DNA of 14,624 bases from Schaedlerella sp. (GCA_020024595.1 JAHHTO010000050.1:1-14624); one strand, 5' to 3'. Counted from the stretch's first letter, positions 1 through 7,724 are shown. Numbers and translations are program-made. The notes: a model not told the origin generated them from the sequence alone.

Positions 1-865
1 TTTCCTCTCTCATCGCAACAGCCGCTGAAATCGCACTTGCCTTTCGGAGCGTTTCTTCTATAGAAAGATTTTCACTCAGTCCCAGTGCAAATCCCGCAAT
101 CATAGAATCTCCACAGCCCACTGTATTAACCGCATTAATCTTCGGTACTTCTGCCCTGAAAATTCCTTCATCACATACAACAAAAGAGCCATCTCCCCCT
201 AAAGAAACTGCTACGATTTCCACTCCGTTTTTCTGAATGTCTTTCGCCGCTTCAACCATTTCCTCAAGATTGTCACAACTTTTTCCCGTCAACATCCGAA
301 TTTCATCAATATTTGGCTTAATCATGGTCGGCTTTGCCTCGATTCCCATCGCAAGCAACTCTCCGCTGGTATCCAGAATCACCTTTTTCCCATCTTCTTT
401 CGCTATTTTTATCAATCTTTGATACGCTGTTCCATCCAATCCCTTTGGAACACTTCCCGACATGGCTACTACATCTGCCTTCTTCACAATTCTTCTGAAC
501 TTTAACACAAACCCTTCAAAATCTTCCTCTGTCAAAGTAAATCCCGGTTCTAAAAATTCGGTTTGAATATGATTGACTTCATCCCAGATATTGATACAAG
601 AACGGCTTTCTGCCTCTACATAATAAAAATCACTTTGAATATGAAAAGGTTTCAGTGTATCTTCTATATAGTTTCCGGCATGCCCCCCAACAAATCCAGT
701 TGCAACCACATCTACTCCCGAAATCGCCAATGGTTTAGAAACATTTAACCCCTTCCCTCCAGGTACATATGCACACTTTTTTACACGATTAACTTCACCA
801 ACTTTAAAGCCGTCCACCACATACCGCTTATCAATGGCCGCATTTAATGTTACTGTCAGTATCAT
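1..865 (-). CDS. PfkB-family sugar-phosphate kinase (1-phosphofructokinase / tagatose-6-phosphate kinase type), 3' end cut by window
   Basis: ATP-dependent kinase of the PfkB/ribokinase superfamily, cytoplasmic, expected to phosphorylate a ketose phosphate to a ketose 1,6-bisphosphate. I translated it by hand: 288 codons are open to the window edge, against a usual ~305-320, so only the C-terminal tail is missing. It begins MILTVTLNAAIDK, has the N-terminal glycine motif PGGKGLNVSK (about residues 36-45), SGSVPKG in the middle, and the C-terminal anion-hole/catalytic motif NTVGCGDSMIAGF (about residues 246-258), whose Asp is the catalytic base of the family. The start is fixed by AGGAGGTGG five bases before the ATG. 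It is the last visible gene of the operon, 32 bp after the dehydrogenase. The neighbouring GatY-type aldolase and GatD-type dehydrogenase favour tagatose 6-phosphate as substrate, but FruK-like fructose 1-phosphate activity cannot be excluded from sequence. Confidence 0.9.
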   Translation of the reverse strand, partial: MILTVTLNAAIDKRYVVDGFKVGEVNRVKKCAYVPGGKGLNVSKPLAISGVDVVATGFVGGHAGNYIEDTLKPFHIQSDFYYVEAESRSCINIWDEVNHIQTEFLEPGFTLTEEDFEGFVLKFRRIVKKADVVAMSGSVPKGLDGTAYQRLIKIAKEDGKKVILDTSGELLAMGIEAKPTMIKPNIDEIRMLTGKSCDNLEEMVEAAKDIQKNGVEIVAVSLGGDGSFVVCDEGIFRAEVPKINAVNTVGCGDSMIAGFALGLSENLSIEETLRKASAISAAVAMREE

Positions 866-897
866 TATTTCCACCTCCTGTACATATTCATCTTCGC

Positions 898-1944
898 TTA
901 TTCATTCATAAGTAACACTTTCCCTTTTACAAGCCCTGGTGTTTTAAACATCTGAAAAGCTTCCTGTACTTTACTCATTGGCATTTTTTTATAAATAAAT
1001 CCCGGATCAAACTTCAATTGTCCTGTTGCAAAATAATGCGCTGTCAATTCCCATTCTTTTCCCGGAAATGGCGAACTATAAGACATCCAGGAACCTGTCA
1101 GTTTAAATTCCTTTCGGTTCATATTTTCCCACATTTCCGGAGTGAATGTCAGATCTACATGGGGTGTTCCGATAAAACAAACATGTGCTTTATTTGCTGC
1201 CAGTTCAAATGCCATATACATCGTTAGTGCCTGACCAGCAGTCTCGTATACATACCCATATCCTTTTCCTCCAGTCAATGCCATTGTCTCTTCCATGTAA
1301 TTCTCTTTTGCTGTATTAATTACTTCATCTGCACCAAGACGTTTCGCCAGCTCCAGACGTTCTTCACTGATATCAAATACTACAACCTTTTTTGAGCCAA
1401 ATATCTTCGCCCATTGCATGGTAAACATTCCGATGGTTCCGCCACCTAAAATTGCCACGTATTGTCCTCCCTGATAGTCATTCTGAAGCAGTCCATGAAG
1501 TGCTACTGTAGATGGTTCAAACATTGCACCTTGCTCATAGGAAATGCTTGTATCAAATACAACTGCATTCTGTTCCGGAAGCACTACATATTCCGCATTA
1601 CTCCCCTGCTGTCTAGAGCCAATAAAGCTGTAATGCTTACACAAGGAAAAATTTCCATTCTGACAGTCATCACATTTCATACAAGGAAGAAGCGGCGCAC
1701 CTGATACTCGATCCCCAACTTTTACCTTTGTTACTCCTTCTCCCACTTCTACCACATCACCAGAAAATTCATGCCCTAATACAATAGGATAGAAATGTAC
1801 CCCATTGTGAAGCACTCTTGGTATATCAGAACCACAGATACCTGAAACCTTTACTTTGACTTTGATTTCTCCAAATCCCGGTGTTGGTTCCTTATAATCC
1901 AAGTACCGAACATCTTCATTTGCACACACAACTGCTGCTTTCAT
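898..1944 (-). CDS. gatD: Zinc-dependent medium-chain dehydrogenase, GatD (galactitol-1-phosphate 5-dehydrogenase) type
   Basis: NAD(P)-dependent polyol or polyol-phosphate dehydrogenase of the MDR superfamily, 348 aa, full length. Catalytic zinc ligands are visible as C37 (GICGSD), H58-E59 (GHEF) and E143. The structural zinc cysteines are C88, C91, C94 and C102. The Rossmann motif GGGTIG lies at 167-172, with D191 ending the second strand, which favours NAD. Several stretches recall E. coli GatD from memory: CGSDIPR, FYPIVLGHEFSG, PLLPC, FIGSR and GSWMSYSSPFPGKEWE. In GatD these belong to an enzyme turning galactitol 1-phosphate into tagatose 6-phosphate. The FGGY kinase stop lies 10 bases upstream and overlaps the GTGAGGG ribosome site, suggesting translational coupling. 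Alternatives are L-iditol/sorbitol dehydrogenase or another hexitol-phosphate dehydrogenase. The family call is firm; the substrate is inferred. Confidence 0.85.
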   Translation of the reverse strand: MKAAVVCANEDVRYLDYKEPTPGFGEIKVKVKVSGICGSDIPRVLHNGVHFYPIVLGHEFSGDVVEVGEGVTKVKVGDRVSGAPLLPCMKCDDCQNGNFSLCKHYSFIGSRQQGSNAEYVVLPEQNAVVFDTSISYEQGAMFEPSTVALHGLLQNDYQGGQYVAILGGGTIGMFTMQWAKIFGSKKVVVFDISEERLELAKRLGADEVINTAKENYMEETMALTGGKGYGYVYETAGQALTMYMAFELAANKAHVCFIGTPHVDLTFTPEMWENMNRKEFKLTGSWMSYSSPFPGKEWELTAHYFATGQLKFDPGFIYKKMPMSKVQEAFQMFKTPGLVKGKVLLMNE

Positions 1945-1954
1945 TATAACACCC

Positions 1955-3463
1955 TCACTTTCTCATTATTTCTTTTAATCTCCTATACAACTCTAAATAA
2001 GTCTGGTAATTTTTCTGATATATTTCTTCATTTTCTACGTTCGGCGTATGAGATCTCTTCACTTTTATAGTCATTTCCACAGCCTCTTCAAAGCTTTCAT
2101 ACATTCCCACACCGATGCCAGCCAGAATGGCTGCCCCCAATGTCGTTGCTGTATCTGAAGATGGAACGACTATCTGTTTTCCTGTGATGTCTGACTTAAT
2201 CTGTGTCCAAAGCAGTGAATTTGCCGAACCTCCCATAGACCGTAAAACATTTACTTCTGCACCTGCCTGCTCCGCAATCTTAAGATTATGCTGCAGAGAA
2301 TATGCCACACCTTCCATTGCCGCTCGGATAAAGTGTCCTTTTGTCTTACTGAAATCTAGACCATAAAACACACCTTTCGCATCTGGATCCCAGATAGGAG
2401 AGCGCTCTCCAGCCATATAAGGAAGAAATACTACTCCATCACTCCCTGGTGCGATTGCCTCTGCCTCTTGATTAAACAACTCCAAAGAGCTTTTTCCCTG
2501 TCGTTTTCCTTTTTCTTTCTCATAATCACCAAATTCCCGTTCTAACCAGCGCATTACACCACCGCCTCCGGTAGTTCCTCCCTGTAAAAGCCATTTCCCT
2601 GGAACAACATGGTATCCCAATATCAATCTCGAATCCGCCTGATATCTATCCGTACAGATACTCATACCTCCTGCCTGACCGCCTTGTTCCTGTGTTTCCC
2701 CTGGATGAAGCACACCCGTGCCCAATGTTCCACAGGCTGCATCCAAGCCACCTGCTACAACTGGAGTTCCCACAGCAAGTCCACATTCTTCTGCCGCCCG
2801 TTCTGTGACAGTTCCAACAACTGCATGGCTAGGATAAATATCTGGCAGTAAACACATTGGAATCCCTATCTTTTCACTCATCGCTTCATCCCACTGTCCG
2901 GTACGCATATTAAAACAGTGGAGTCCGTATCCCTGGGAAATATCTTGGGTCATCACCCCGGTCAGTTTATATGCTATGTAGCTGTTTGATTGCAAAATTT
3001 TTTCCGTTTTTGCATATACTTCCGGAAGATTCCGCTGATACCAGAGAATTTTAGCAGTTGTATACGAAGGCTGAAGAGAATTCCCGGCTAATGCAAAAAT
3101 TTCATCTTCTCCGATTCTCTCATTCAATTCTTCACAAATACTCTGTGCCCGAGTATCCATCCAAATCGGAGTATTCGTCAATACATTCCCTTCTTTATCT
3201 ACTGCAATTGCTGACCAACTCTGTCCATCAATTCCAATTCCTGCAATCTCTTTCGGATTCACATTTCCTTTTTTTAATGCTTTTTTCACGACAAAGCAAA
3301 CCGCAGTCCACCATTCTTCTGGATTTTGCTCTGCCCACCCTGGATGAGGATAGTACACTTTATAATCACTATGTTCTGTAGAAATTACATTTCCCGTTTT
3401 GTCAAATATGGCAATCTTACATGCACTTGTTCCAATATCGATTCCTAATAAATATGGAGTCAT
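1955..3463 (-). CDS. FGGY-family carbohydrate kinase (xylulokinase-like)
   Basis: ATP-dependent kinase of the FGGY family (xylulokinase, glycerol, ribulose and polyol kinases), 502 aa, the usual length. Visible elements are the N-terminal phosphate loop GIDIGTSACK (residues 7-16, with D9), the GIDGQSWSA and WMDTRA substrate-side motifs (77-85 and 101-106), the second phosphate loop GGLDAACGTLGTG (238-250) with D241 as the likely catalytic base, and the adenosine segment MGGSAN...TTLGAA near the C-terminus. Classical D-xylulokinases read SGQMHG where this protein has DGQSWS, so D-xylulose is not assured. The ATG overlaps the LacI stop by four bases (ATGA) and follows GGGAGG. Between a regulator and a GatD-type dehydrogenase it may phosphorylate a hexitol or ketose directly, replacing PTS phosphorylation. 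That role is inferred. Confidence 0.88.
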   Translation of the reverse strand: MTPYLLGIDIGTSACKIAIFDKTGNVISTEHSDYKVYYPHPGWAEQNPEEWWTAVCFVVKKALKKGNVNPKEIAGIGIDGQSWSAIAVDKEGNVLTNTPIWMDTRAQSICEELNERIGEDEIFALAGNSLQPSYTTAKILWYQRNLPEVYAKTEKILQSNSYIAYKLTGVMTQDISQGYGLHCFNMRTGQWDEAMSEKIGIPMCLLPDIYPSHAVVGTVTERAAEECGLAVGTPVVAGGLDAACGTLGTGVLHPGETQEQGGQAGGMSICTDRYQADSRLILGYHVVPGKWLLQGGTTGGGGVMRWLEREFGDYEKEKGKRQGKSSLELFNQEAEAIAPGSDGVVFLPYMAGERSPIWDPDAKGVFYGLDFSKTKGHFIRAAMEGVAYSLQHNLKIAEQAGAEVNVLRSMGGSANSLLWTQIKSDITGKQIVVPSSDTATTLGAAILAGIGVGMYESFEEAVEMTIKVKRSHTPNVENEEIYQKNYQTYLELYRRLKEIMRK

Positions 3464-4470
3464 TTTTCAACCTCCCGTATTGATTTTCCTTCTAAGAAAC
3501 ACGTTTCGAGCTTCCTCAGTTCTTTCTCCGTCCCCTCTATTCCTTCTTCTAATCTTTTTAATATTATCTCCGCAACCTGGCAGCCGATTTCTTTTGTAGG
3601 CTGTGTCACAATACTAAGTCTCGGAATACTCGCTTTTGCAAATTCTTCATTATCAAATCCAATCAAAGAAAGCTCTTCTGGAACCTGAATTCCCAGTTCA
3701 TTTAACTCAATAATCGCTCCCATTGTCATCTCGTAATTCGATACAAACACTGCTGTCATATCTGGATTCTCCTCTACCAACTTCTGGGTTGCTGTTATTC
3801 CACCGGAAATCGTATAATCTCCTCTGACAACCAATGAATTCTCTATCGGAAGTTTAGCCTCCGTCAGCGCATGCACATATCCTCTAAAACGTTCCTCTGC
3901 TGTGTATACACCCTCGGGTCCGACAATCATACCGATTTTCTTATGCCCTGCCATTATCAGACGTTGAACTGCATCTTTTGCCGCTCCTTTATTGTCTACC
4001 AAAACACAATCACAATTCACATTTTTCATTTTCCGGTCTACCAGTACGACAGGTTTTCCTATTTTAGTAAATTTCTGCAAATATGCTCCGTCCCTACCCG
4101 TTGGCATAATGATAAGACCATCCACCCTTCGATGATATAAAAACTCCACTGCTTCTTCTTCCCGTTTCTCATCAGTACGACAATCACATATCATCGTCGC
4201 ATACCCTCTGTTTCTCAAAAGATCTTCTACTTCTGTGATAATCTCTGCGCAAAAAATATTATTCAACTCTGGAATGATGATCCCAATCATCTTTGTTCTG
4301 TTTGTCTTCAACCCTCTCGCCACTTCGTTAACTTCAAAATGAAGTTCTTTGATTGCATTCTCTATTTTGATCCTGTTCTTTTCGCGTACATTTCCTCCGT
4401 TAAAGTAAGAAGAAACTGTTGCAAGCCCAAGCCCAGTAGCCTTTGCAATATCCTTCATCGTTGCTGCCAT
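3460..4470 (-). CDS. LacI-family transcriptional repressor of the sugar operon
   Basis: DNA-binding regulator, 336 aa. The N-terminal helix-turn-helix starts at MKDIAKATGLGLATVSSYF (about residues 5-23), followed by the hinge helix segment ARGLKTNRTK and then a periplasmic-binding-protein-like effector domain (MIGIIIPELNNIF ... LSLIGFDNEEFA ... RLSIVTQPT). The hinge Leu is the residue that in LacI/PurR proteins inserts at the central CpG of the operator, which matches the palindrome upstream of the aldolase. The recognition helix has Ser-Ser-Tyr-Phe where many members have Ser-Arg-Val-Leu, so its base specificity may be its own. Starting at M1 is preferred, because AGGTGA lies six bases upstream. 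It sits inside the operon between aldolase and kinase, so it would repress its own synthesis. The effector is probably a sugar, polyol or phosphorylated intermediate. Confidence 0.92.
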   Translation of the reverse strand: MAATMKDIAKATGLGLATVSSYFNGGNVREKNRIKIENAIKELHFEVNEVARGLKTNRTKMIGIIIPELNNIFCAEIITEVEDLLRNRGYATMICDCRTDEKREEEAVEFLYHRRVDGLIIMPTGRDGAYLQKFTKIGKPVVLVDRKMKNVNCDCVLVDNKGAAKDAVQRLIMAGHKKIGMIVGPEGVYTAEERFRGYVHALTEAKLPIENSLVVRGDYTISGGITATQKLVEENPDMTAVFVSNYEMTMGAIIELNELGIQVPEELSLIGFDNEEFAKASIPRLSIVTQPTKEIGCQVAEIILKRLEEGIEGTEKELRKLETCFLEGKSIREVEK

Positions 4471-4510
4471 ATTCTCTCACCTGTCTCTTCTCTTGGCATA
4501 TTCTACACCT

Positions 4511-5362
4511 TTACTCTGCTTTTCCGTCACAACCGCAAACCCTCATACGACCTTTTACTAATTCTTTTACTGCTTTCATACTAACTATGCCAAATTTTTT
4601 CGGATCAAACGACTCTGGCTGTTCTTCAGCAAGTTTTTTTCCTGCATCCGTATAAGCTTTCCGTAATTCTGTTGCAAAATTCACTTTACAAATACCACGC
4701 TGCACACATTCTTTCACATCTTCATCACTCAATCCAGATGCACCATGTAAAACAAGCGGTACAGAAACCACCTTTTTTATTTCAGACACTCTTTTCTTAT
4801 CCAATACTGGTGTGCCGGCATAAAAACCATGTGCAGTGCCGATTGCTATAGCTAGAGAAGACACCCCTGTTCTTTCAACAAATTCTTTCGCCTGTTGTGG
4901 ATCTGTATTGGTATCTGCCTCCGTTTCCAAATCATCTTCTTTACCACCGACCTTTCCAAGCTCAGCTTCTACCGGAATCCCACATGCTTTTGCAACATCC
5001 ACAACTCGCTTACTAACCGCAATATTCTCATCGAAATTCTCGCCAGATCCATCAATCATTACGGAGGTATATCCTGCTTTAACAGCCTGTACTGCTACTT
5101 CAAAACTACTGCCATGATCCAGATGCAGACAAACTGGAACACTTACCTTTTTTGCTTCTGCTGCTACCATTGCAAAATATGTCTCTAAAGTCCCATACTT
5201 AACTGTAGATGGTGTTGTCTGAAGCATCACTGGGGCATGAAGCTCTTCCGCTGCCGAAATTACTGCCTTCACCATTTCCATGTTTTCTACATTAAATGCT
5301 CCTACAGCATATCCACCCTTTTGAGCATCCAACAACATTTTTTCTGACGTTACCAATGACAT
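4511..5362 (-). CDS. gatY: Class II ketose-bisphosphate aldolase, GatY/KbaY (tagatose-1,6-bisphosphate) subfamily
   Basis: Zinc-dependent aldolase, 283 aa, cytoplasmic, expected to cleave a ketose 1,6-bisphosphate into dihydroxyacetone phosphate and glyceraldehyde 3-phosphate. The HLDHG motif gives D82 and H83, at the same numbers as the catalytic Asp and first zinc His in E. coli GatY/KbaY. The other zinc histidines are H178 (GTAHGFY) and H206 (VLHGASG). AELGKVGGKEDD (133-144) and the C-terminal CGCDGKA resemble GatY more than fructose-bisphosphate aldolases. The start is set by AAGGAGG nine bases upstream. It is the first gene of the left operon, downstream of the palindromic operator, with 40 bp to the repressor gene. 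E. coli GatY needs the helper GatZ for full activity; no GatZ gene is visible here. Fructose-1,6-bisphosphate or another ketose bisphosphate remains possible. Confidence 0.88.
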   Translation of the reverse strand: MSLVTSEKMLLDAQKGGYAVGAFNVENMEMVKAVISAAEELHAPVMLQTTPSTVKYGTLETYFAMVAAEAKKVSVPVCLHLDHGSSFEVAVQAVKAGYTSVMIDGSGENFDENIAVSKRVVDVAKACGIPVEAELGKVGGKEDDLETEADTNTDPQQAKEFVERTGVSSLAIAIGTAHGFYAGTPVLDKKRVSEIKKVVSVPLVLHGASGLSDEDVKECVQRGICKVNFATELRKAYTDAGKKLAEEQPESFDPKKFGIVSMKAVKELVKGRMRVCGCDGKAE

Positions 5363-5409
5363 TTTTATTATCCTCCTTTAATTTAAAAATTTTACATTTC
5401 GCATCTTTT

Positions 5410-5431
5410 AAAACCGAAACGTTTCGGTTTT
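5410..5431. promoter_or_regulatory. Perfect 22-bp palindrome, likely LacI-family operator
   Basis: The central 20 bases are AAACCGAAACGTTTCGGTTT, and one further A/T pair on each side also matches, giving 11+11 bp with no mismatch and no spacer. The AAACGTTT core with a central CpG is the form bound by LacI/GalR/PurR-type proteins. It lies 48 bp upstream of the aldolase ATG and just downstream of the proposed start of transcription, where a bound repressor would block the operon. The obvious ligand is the LacI-family protein encoded two genes in. It does not fit the CcpA cre consensus, whose flanking bases differ. Confidence 0.75.
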
Positions 5432-5443
5432 GTATGTACACTC

Positions 5444-5472
5444 AATTTACTACGGTTTCTTTTAATTCTCAA
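5444..5472 (-). promoter_or_regulatory. Candidate sigma-A promoter of the aldolase operon
   Basis: Read on the minus strand, TTGAGA (5472-5467) is followed after 17 bases by TAAATT (5449-5444), giving 5/6 and 4/6 matches to the -35 and -10 consensus. Transcription would begin near 5437, immediately before the palindrome, and leave a leader of about 75 nt. A perfect TTGACA also occurs at 5496-5491, but it has no acceptable -10 at the right distance. AT-rich DNA gives chance matches, so this is supported mainly by its position relative to the operator. Confidence 0.4.
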
Positions 5473-5542
5473 GGACAGAAAAGAAAGAAGTGTCAACTAT
5501 AAACAATTATGATCACTCCTCTCCTTTTCTTACAATATTTGT

Positions 5543-5761
5543 TTATCCTTTTACAGCTCCTGCTGTCACACCTGCTACCATATATTTTTCTAGAAAAATA
5601 AATACCAACGCAATTGGAATAATCGAAATTGCCGCAGCTGCCATTACTTCTCCCCAAATAATCGTATATTCTCCCATCAAAGATGAAATTCCTACTGTAA
5701 TGGTCCACTTTTCTGGTTTTGTAATAAATGTCCTGACTATTTGTGTCGTGTATATCGAGCC
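5543..5761 (-). pseudogene. C-terminal remnant of a MalG-type (CUT1) sugar ABC transporter permease
   Basis: Reading from 5761 down to the TAA at 5543-5545 gives an uninterrupted 72-codon frame. It contains TFITKPEKWTITVG, SSLMGEYTIIWGE, a hydrophobic helix (AAAAISIIPIALVFIFLEK) and the ending YMVAGVTAGAVKG. This is the typical C-terminus of the second membrane subunit of carbohydrate uptake 1 importers (MalG/AraQ-like), which normally have about 270-300 residues. An in-frame stop lies at 5762-5764 and nothing permease-like precedes it, so roughly the first three quarters are gone, including most of the EAA-loop region. It lies just upstream of the aldolase operon on the same strand, so it was probably the last subunit of that pathway's importer. 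The break coincides with the transposase fragment to its right. Confidence 0.85.
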
Positions 5762-5775
5762 TTAGTTATTCCTGT

Positions 5776-6000
5776 TCGGCTCCTTCCACCAAAAAGAAAA
5801 GAAAGTCGAAGCATTATGATACGCCCGCCAAGCTCGGTATCAAATGGCAAATGGATGTAAAATATGTCCCAACCGCATGCTACATGAGAATAATTCCTCA
5901 GAAATTCTACCCACATATCGTTATAGATGAGGCAAGTATTCTACAGATTTCAACAATTGTCCGTTTCAAATATACACAATGGACTCATCACTCCACCTAG
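5776..6000 (+). mobile_element. Decayed insertion-sequence transposase fragment (DDE integrase core, IS481/IS3-like)
   Basis: The plus-strand frame reads KKKRKSKHYDTPAKLGIKWQ, then MDVKYVPTACY, then KFYPHIVIDEAS. This is the start of an rve-type integrase core, where the first catalytic Asp is the D of MDVKYVP and IDEAS follows one strand later. After about 5940 the similarity fades and the frame stops at 5998-6000. The second Asp, the catalytic Glu and the N-terminal helix-turn-helix are not recognisable in frame. It is the only coding-like plus-strand sequence in the window. It abuts the truncated permease and is probably what broke it. I could not find terminal inverted repeats or target duplications. 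The family assignment is from memory of related transposases. Confidence 0.6.
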
Positions 6001-6262
6001 CTCTGGTCGTTTCCTCCATATATGTAAATTTACCGAGTATCACCAGTTCTTTCTGGCTGTGTCTGTATTCCTGATTCTATCGCCCCTGTTACCATCTATT
6101 AGTGTTTTTCATCAATCACGGCAAGGCAGCAATCGCTTAGCCCCCATAAAGATTTATTTTCATCTAAAAAAGAGCAAAAATAAAATCAAGATTTTCGATA
6201 ACCATGTTGAAAAAGATGCAATGAACTCTTTGACATTCACTCTTCCAAAACGCTATCAAATA
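6001..6262. other. Intergenic stretch with no recognisable gene; possibly further IS debris
   Basis: No start codon with a ribosome site, no RNA gene and no convincing terminator was seen. A plus-strand frame (5927-6319) is open but runs into the sulfatase gene on the opposite strand. Around 6115-6165 it reads RQGSNRLAPIKIYFHL, which faintly resembles the SNRIPM...LSP tail of the same transposase group. If so, the whole 5776-6190 stretch would be one frameshifted and deleted IS. I hold this only as a possibility. The sulfatase operon must terminate in or beyond this stretch, or read through into the left operon. Confidence 0.35.
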
Positions 6263-7723
6263 TTACGAATAATCACCACTGGCACGTATATCTTCAAGAA
6301 CCTCTCCGAAAGATTCTAATGGTTCAAATCTAACATCATATGGATAATCTGGGTAATTCCAATCAAGTTGATGTATATCTCGCACTTTCACACTCATCAC
6401 TCGTTTTAATAACAATAACGTAAGATGATCTCTGATATCCTTATAATTCTCATTTTCATAAAGATTATGCAGTTCGTATGGATCTGATGAAAGATCATAC
6501 AATTCACATCTATCATCAAAATAGACAGAAAGTTTCATATCTCCTTTTCTAATCATCGCACCCGGTCCAAATGATGTTGGTGCATGTGGCGCTGTAATCT
6601 TAAATCCTTCGATCGGCTCTTTACATGTAGGGCAACCACCACCCGCTTCACAAAGAATTGTTTCTTTTCCCGCATAATCCTGTGTATCAAGCTCCTTTAC
6701 CCATGATTTTCCAACCATTGTAGGTGGTATATCTACACCTAAAATATCAAGTAGCGTTGGAACCATATCAACTTCTTCTGTCAGACCACCGAATACTTCA
6801 TTTTTCCATCTTCCATCTGGATGAACCAATATAGCAGGAATATGTGACAAACATTCATAAAATGTGGGATTTTTATGTGTCATACCATAATCACCAAGAA
6901 GTTCTCCGTGATCTGAGAAGAAAAGGAATACTGTTTTACGATCCTGTCCTTTCTCTTTCAAAGCTTCAACAAGTCTTCCAACATTATCATCTACATATCT
7001 GATCTGTCCCATATAATGCGCAATCGCCTGCTTCATCTCATCCTCTGTACATTTATCCATTTCTGAATGTATTCGAAAGACTTCATTTTTAACTGGCTGA
7101 CTATCCTTATCATAACCTTTGTAAGCTTCTGAAAGTTCAATTTCATCCGGATTAAACATCGTATCATAAGGCTTTGGACAACAGAATGCCGGATGTGGAT
7201 CTTGATAGTTTATCCATAGGAAAAACGGATTATCTTTATTATTCTCTACAAAATTTATTGCCTCTGTTGTGAGTCTGTATGTAATATTAAACGGATGATC
7301 ATCATCCAACGTGAACGATGAATATGAATGCTTATATAGTGGATGACCATCATAATTACCAAGACAAATTTCATCCAGATTATCCCAAATCTCTGTAAGT
7401 CTTGAATATGTGAATAAATGGTTTTTTCCAAACATACCTGTGGTATATCCCACCTTCTTTAATGAAGTTACAATATTGGGGACTGATGGAGATATTGTAG
7501 ACCAATAATTTCTATGATTATGGTCTGAAAAATAAGTACTTGTTGCAAAACTACATCTACTAGGTCCGCAAAGTGGTGCTGCACAATACATATTATCAAA
7601 ACGCACACCATTTTCAGCTAATCTGTCTATATGTGTTGTTCCAATTGTTTTATGCCCATAACATCCCAGATAATCAGCACGCATCTGATCCGGTGTTACA
7701 ATAACCAAATTATATTTTTCCAT
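6263..7723 (-). CDS. S1-family sulfatase, cysteine type, cytoplasmic
   Basis: Sulfate-ester hydrolase of the alkaline-phosphatase superfamily, 486 aa, full length. The active-site motif is C52-G-P-S-R56; C52 must be oxidised to formylglycine, in anaerobes by a radical-SAM maturase (anSME). Further family residues are D12 in TPDQMRADYLGCYG (metal), K100 and H102 (FGKNH), H177 (DPHP), D271-H272 (FSDHGELLGDYG) and K284. There is no signal peptide or membrane segment, so it acts on imported substrate. An unusual cysteine group, C358, C364 and C367 (CEAGGGCPTC), lies in the C-terminal part. It is the last gene of the importer operon: its ATG follows the ATPase TAA after one base, with only a weak GGTGG ribosome site, suggesting translational coupling. 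No maturase gene is visible. The substrate cannot be told from sequence; a phosphonate or phosphodiester hydrolase of the same superfamily is the main alternative. Confidence 0.88.
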   Translation of the reverse strand: MEKYNLVIVTPDQMRADYLGCYGHKTIGTTHIDRLAENGVRFDNMYCAAPLCGPSRCSFATSTYFSDHNHRNYWSTISPSVPNIVTSLKKVGYTTGMFGKNHLFTYSRLTEIWDNLDEICLGNYDGHPLYKHSYSSFTLDDDHPFNITYRLTTEAINFVENNKDNPFFLWINYQDPHPAFCCPKPYDTMFNPDEIELSEAYKGYDKDSQPVKNEVFRIHSEMDKCTEDEMKQAIAHYMGQIRYVDDNVGRLVEALKEKGQDRKTVFLFFSDHGELLGDYGMTHKNPTFYECLSHIPAILVHPDGRWKNEVFGGLTEEVDMVPTLLDILGVDIPPTMVGKSWVKELDTQDYAGKETILCEAGGGCPTCKEPIEGFKITAPHAPTSFGPGAMIRKGDMKLSVYFDDRCELYDLSSDPYELHNLYENENYKDIRDHLTLLLLKRVMSVKVRDIHQLDWNYPDYPYDVRFEPLESFGEVLEDIRASGDYS

Positions 7724-7724
7724 A

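Noticed and set aside
3058..3381. Plus-strand open frames opposite the FGGY, LacI, aldolase and regulator genes
   Set aside because: They are antisense shadows of well-supported minus-strand genes, without ribosome sites or recognisable domains.
3495..3512. GAAACACGTTTC near-palindrome inside the LacI gene as a second operator
   Set aside because: The dyad is imperfect, lacks the CCG/CGG flanks and lies in coding sequence; probably chance.
5410..5431. The palindrome as a CcpA cre site
   Set aside because: Only the central AAACG/CGTTT agrees; the outer TG and CA positions of the cre consensus are not met.
5493..5708. Minus-strand 71-codon frame in the intergenic region
   Set aside because: It is the out-of-frame shadow of the CUT1 permease remnant, whose true frame is 5543-5761.
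6185..6215. AT-rich dyad downstream of the sulfatase as its terminator
   Set aside because: The stem is about five A/T pairs with a tiny loop; too weak to support a call.
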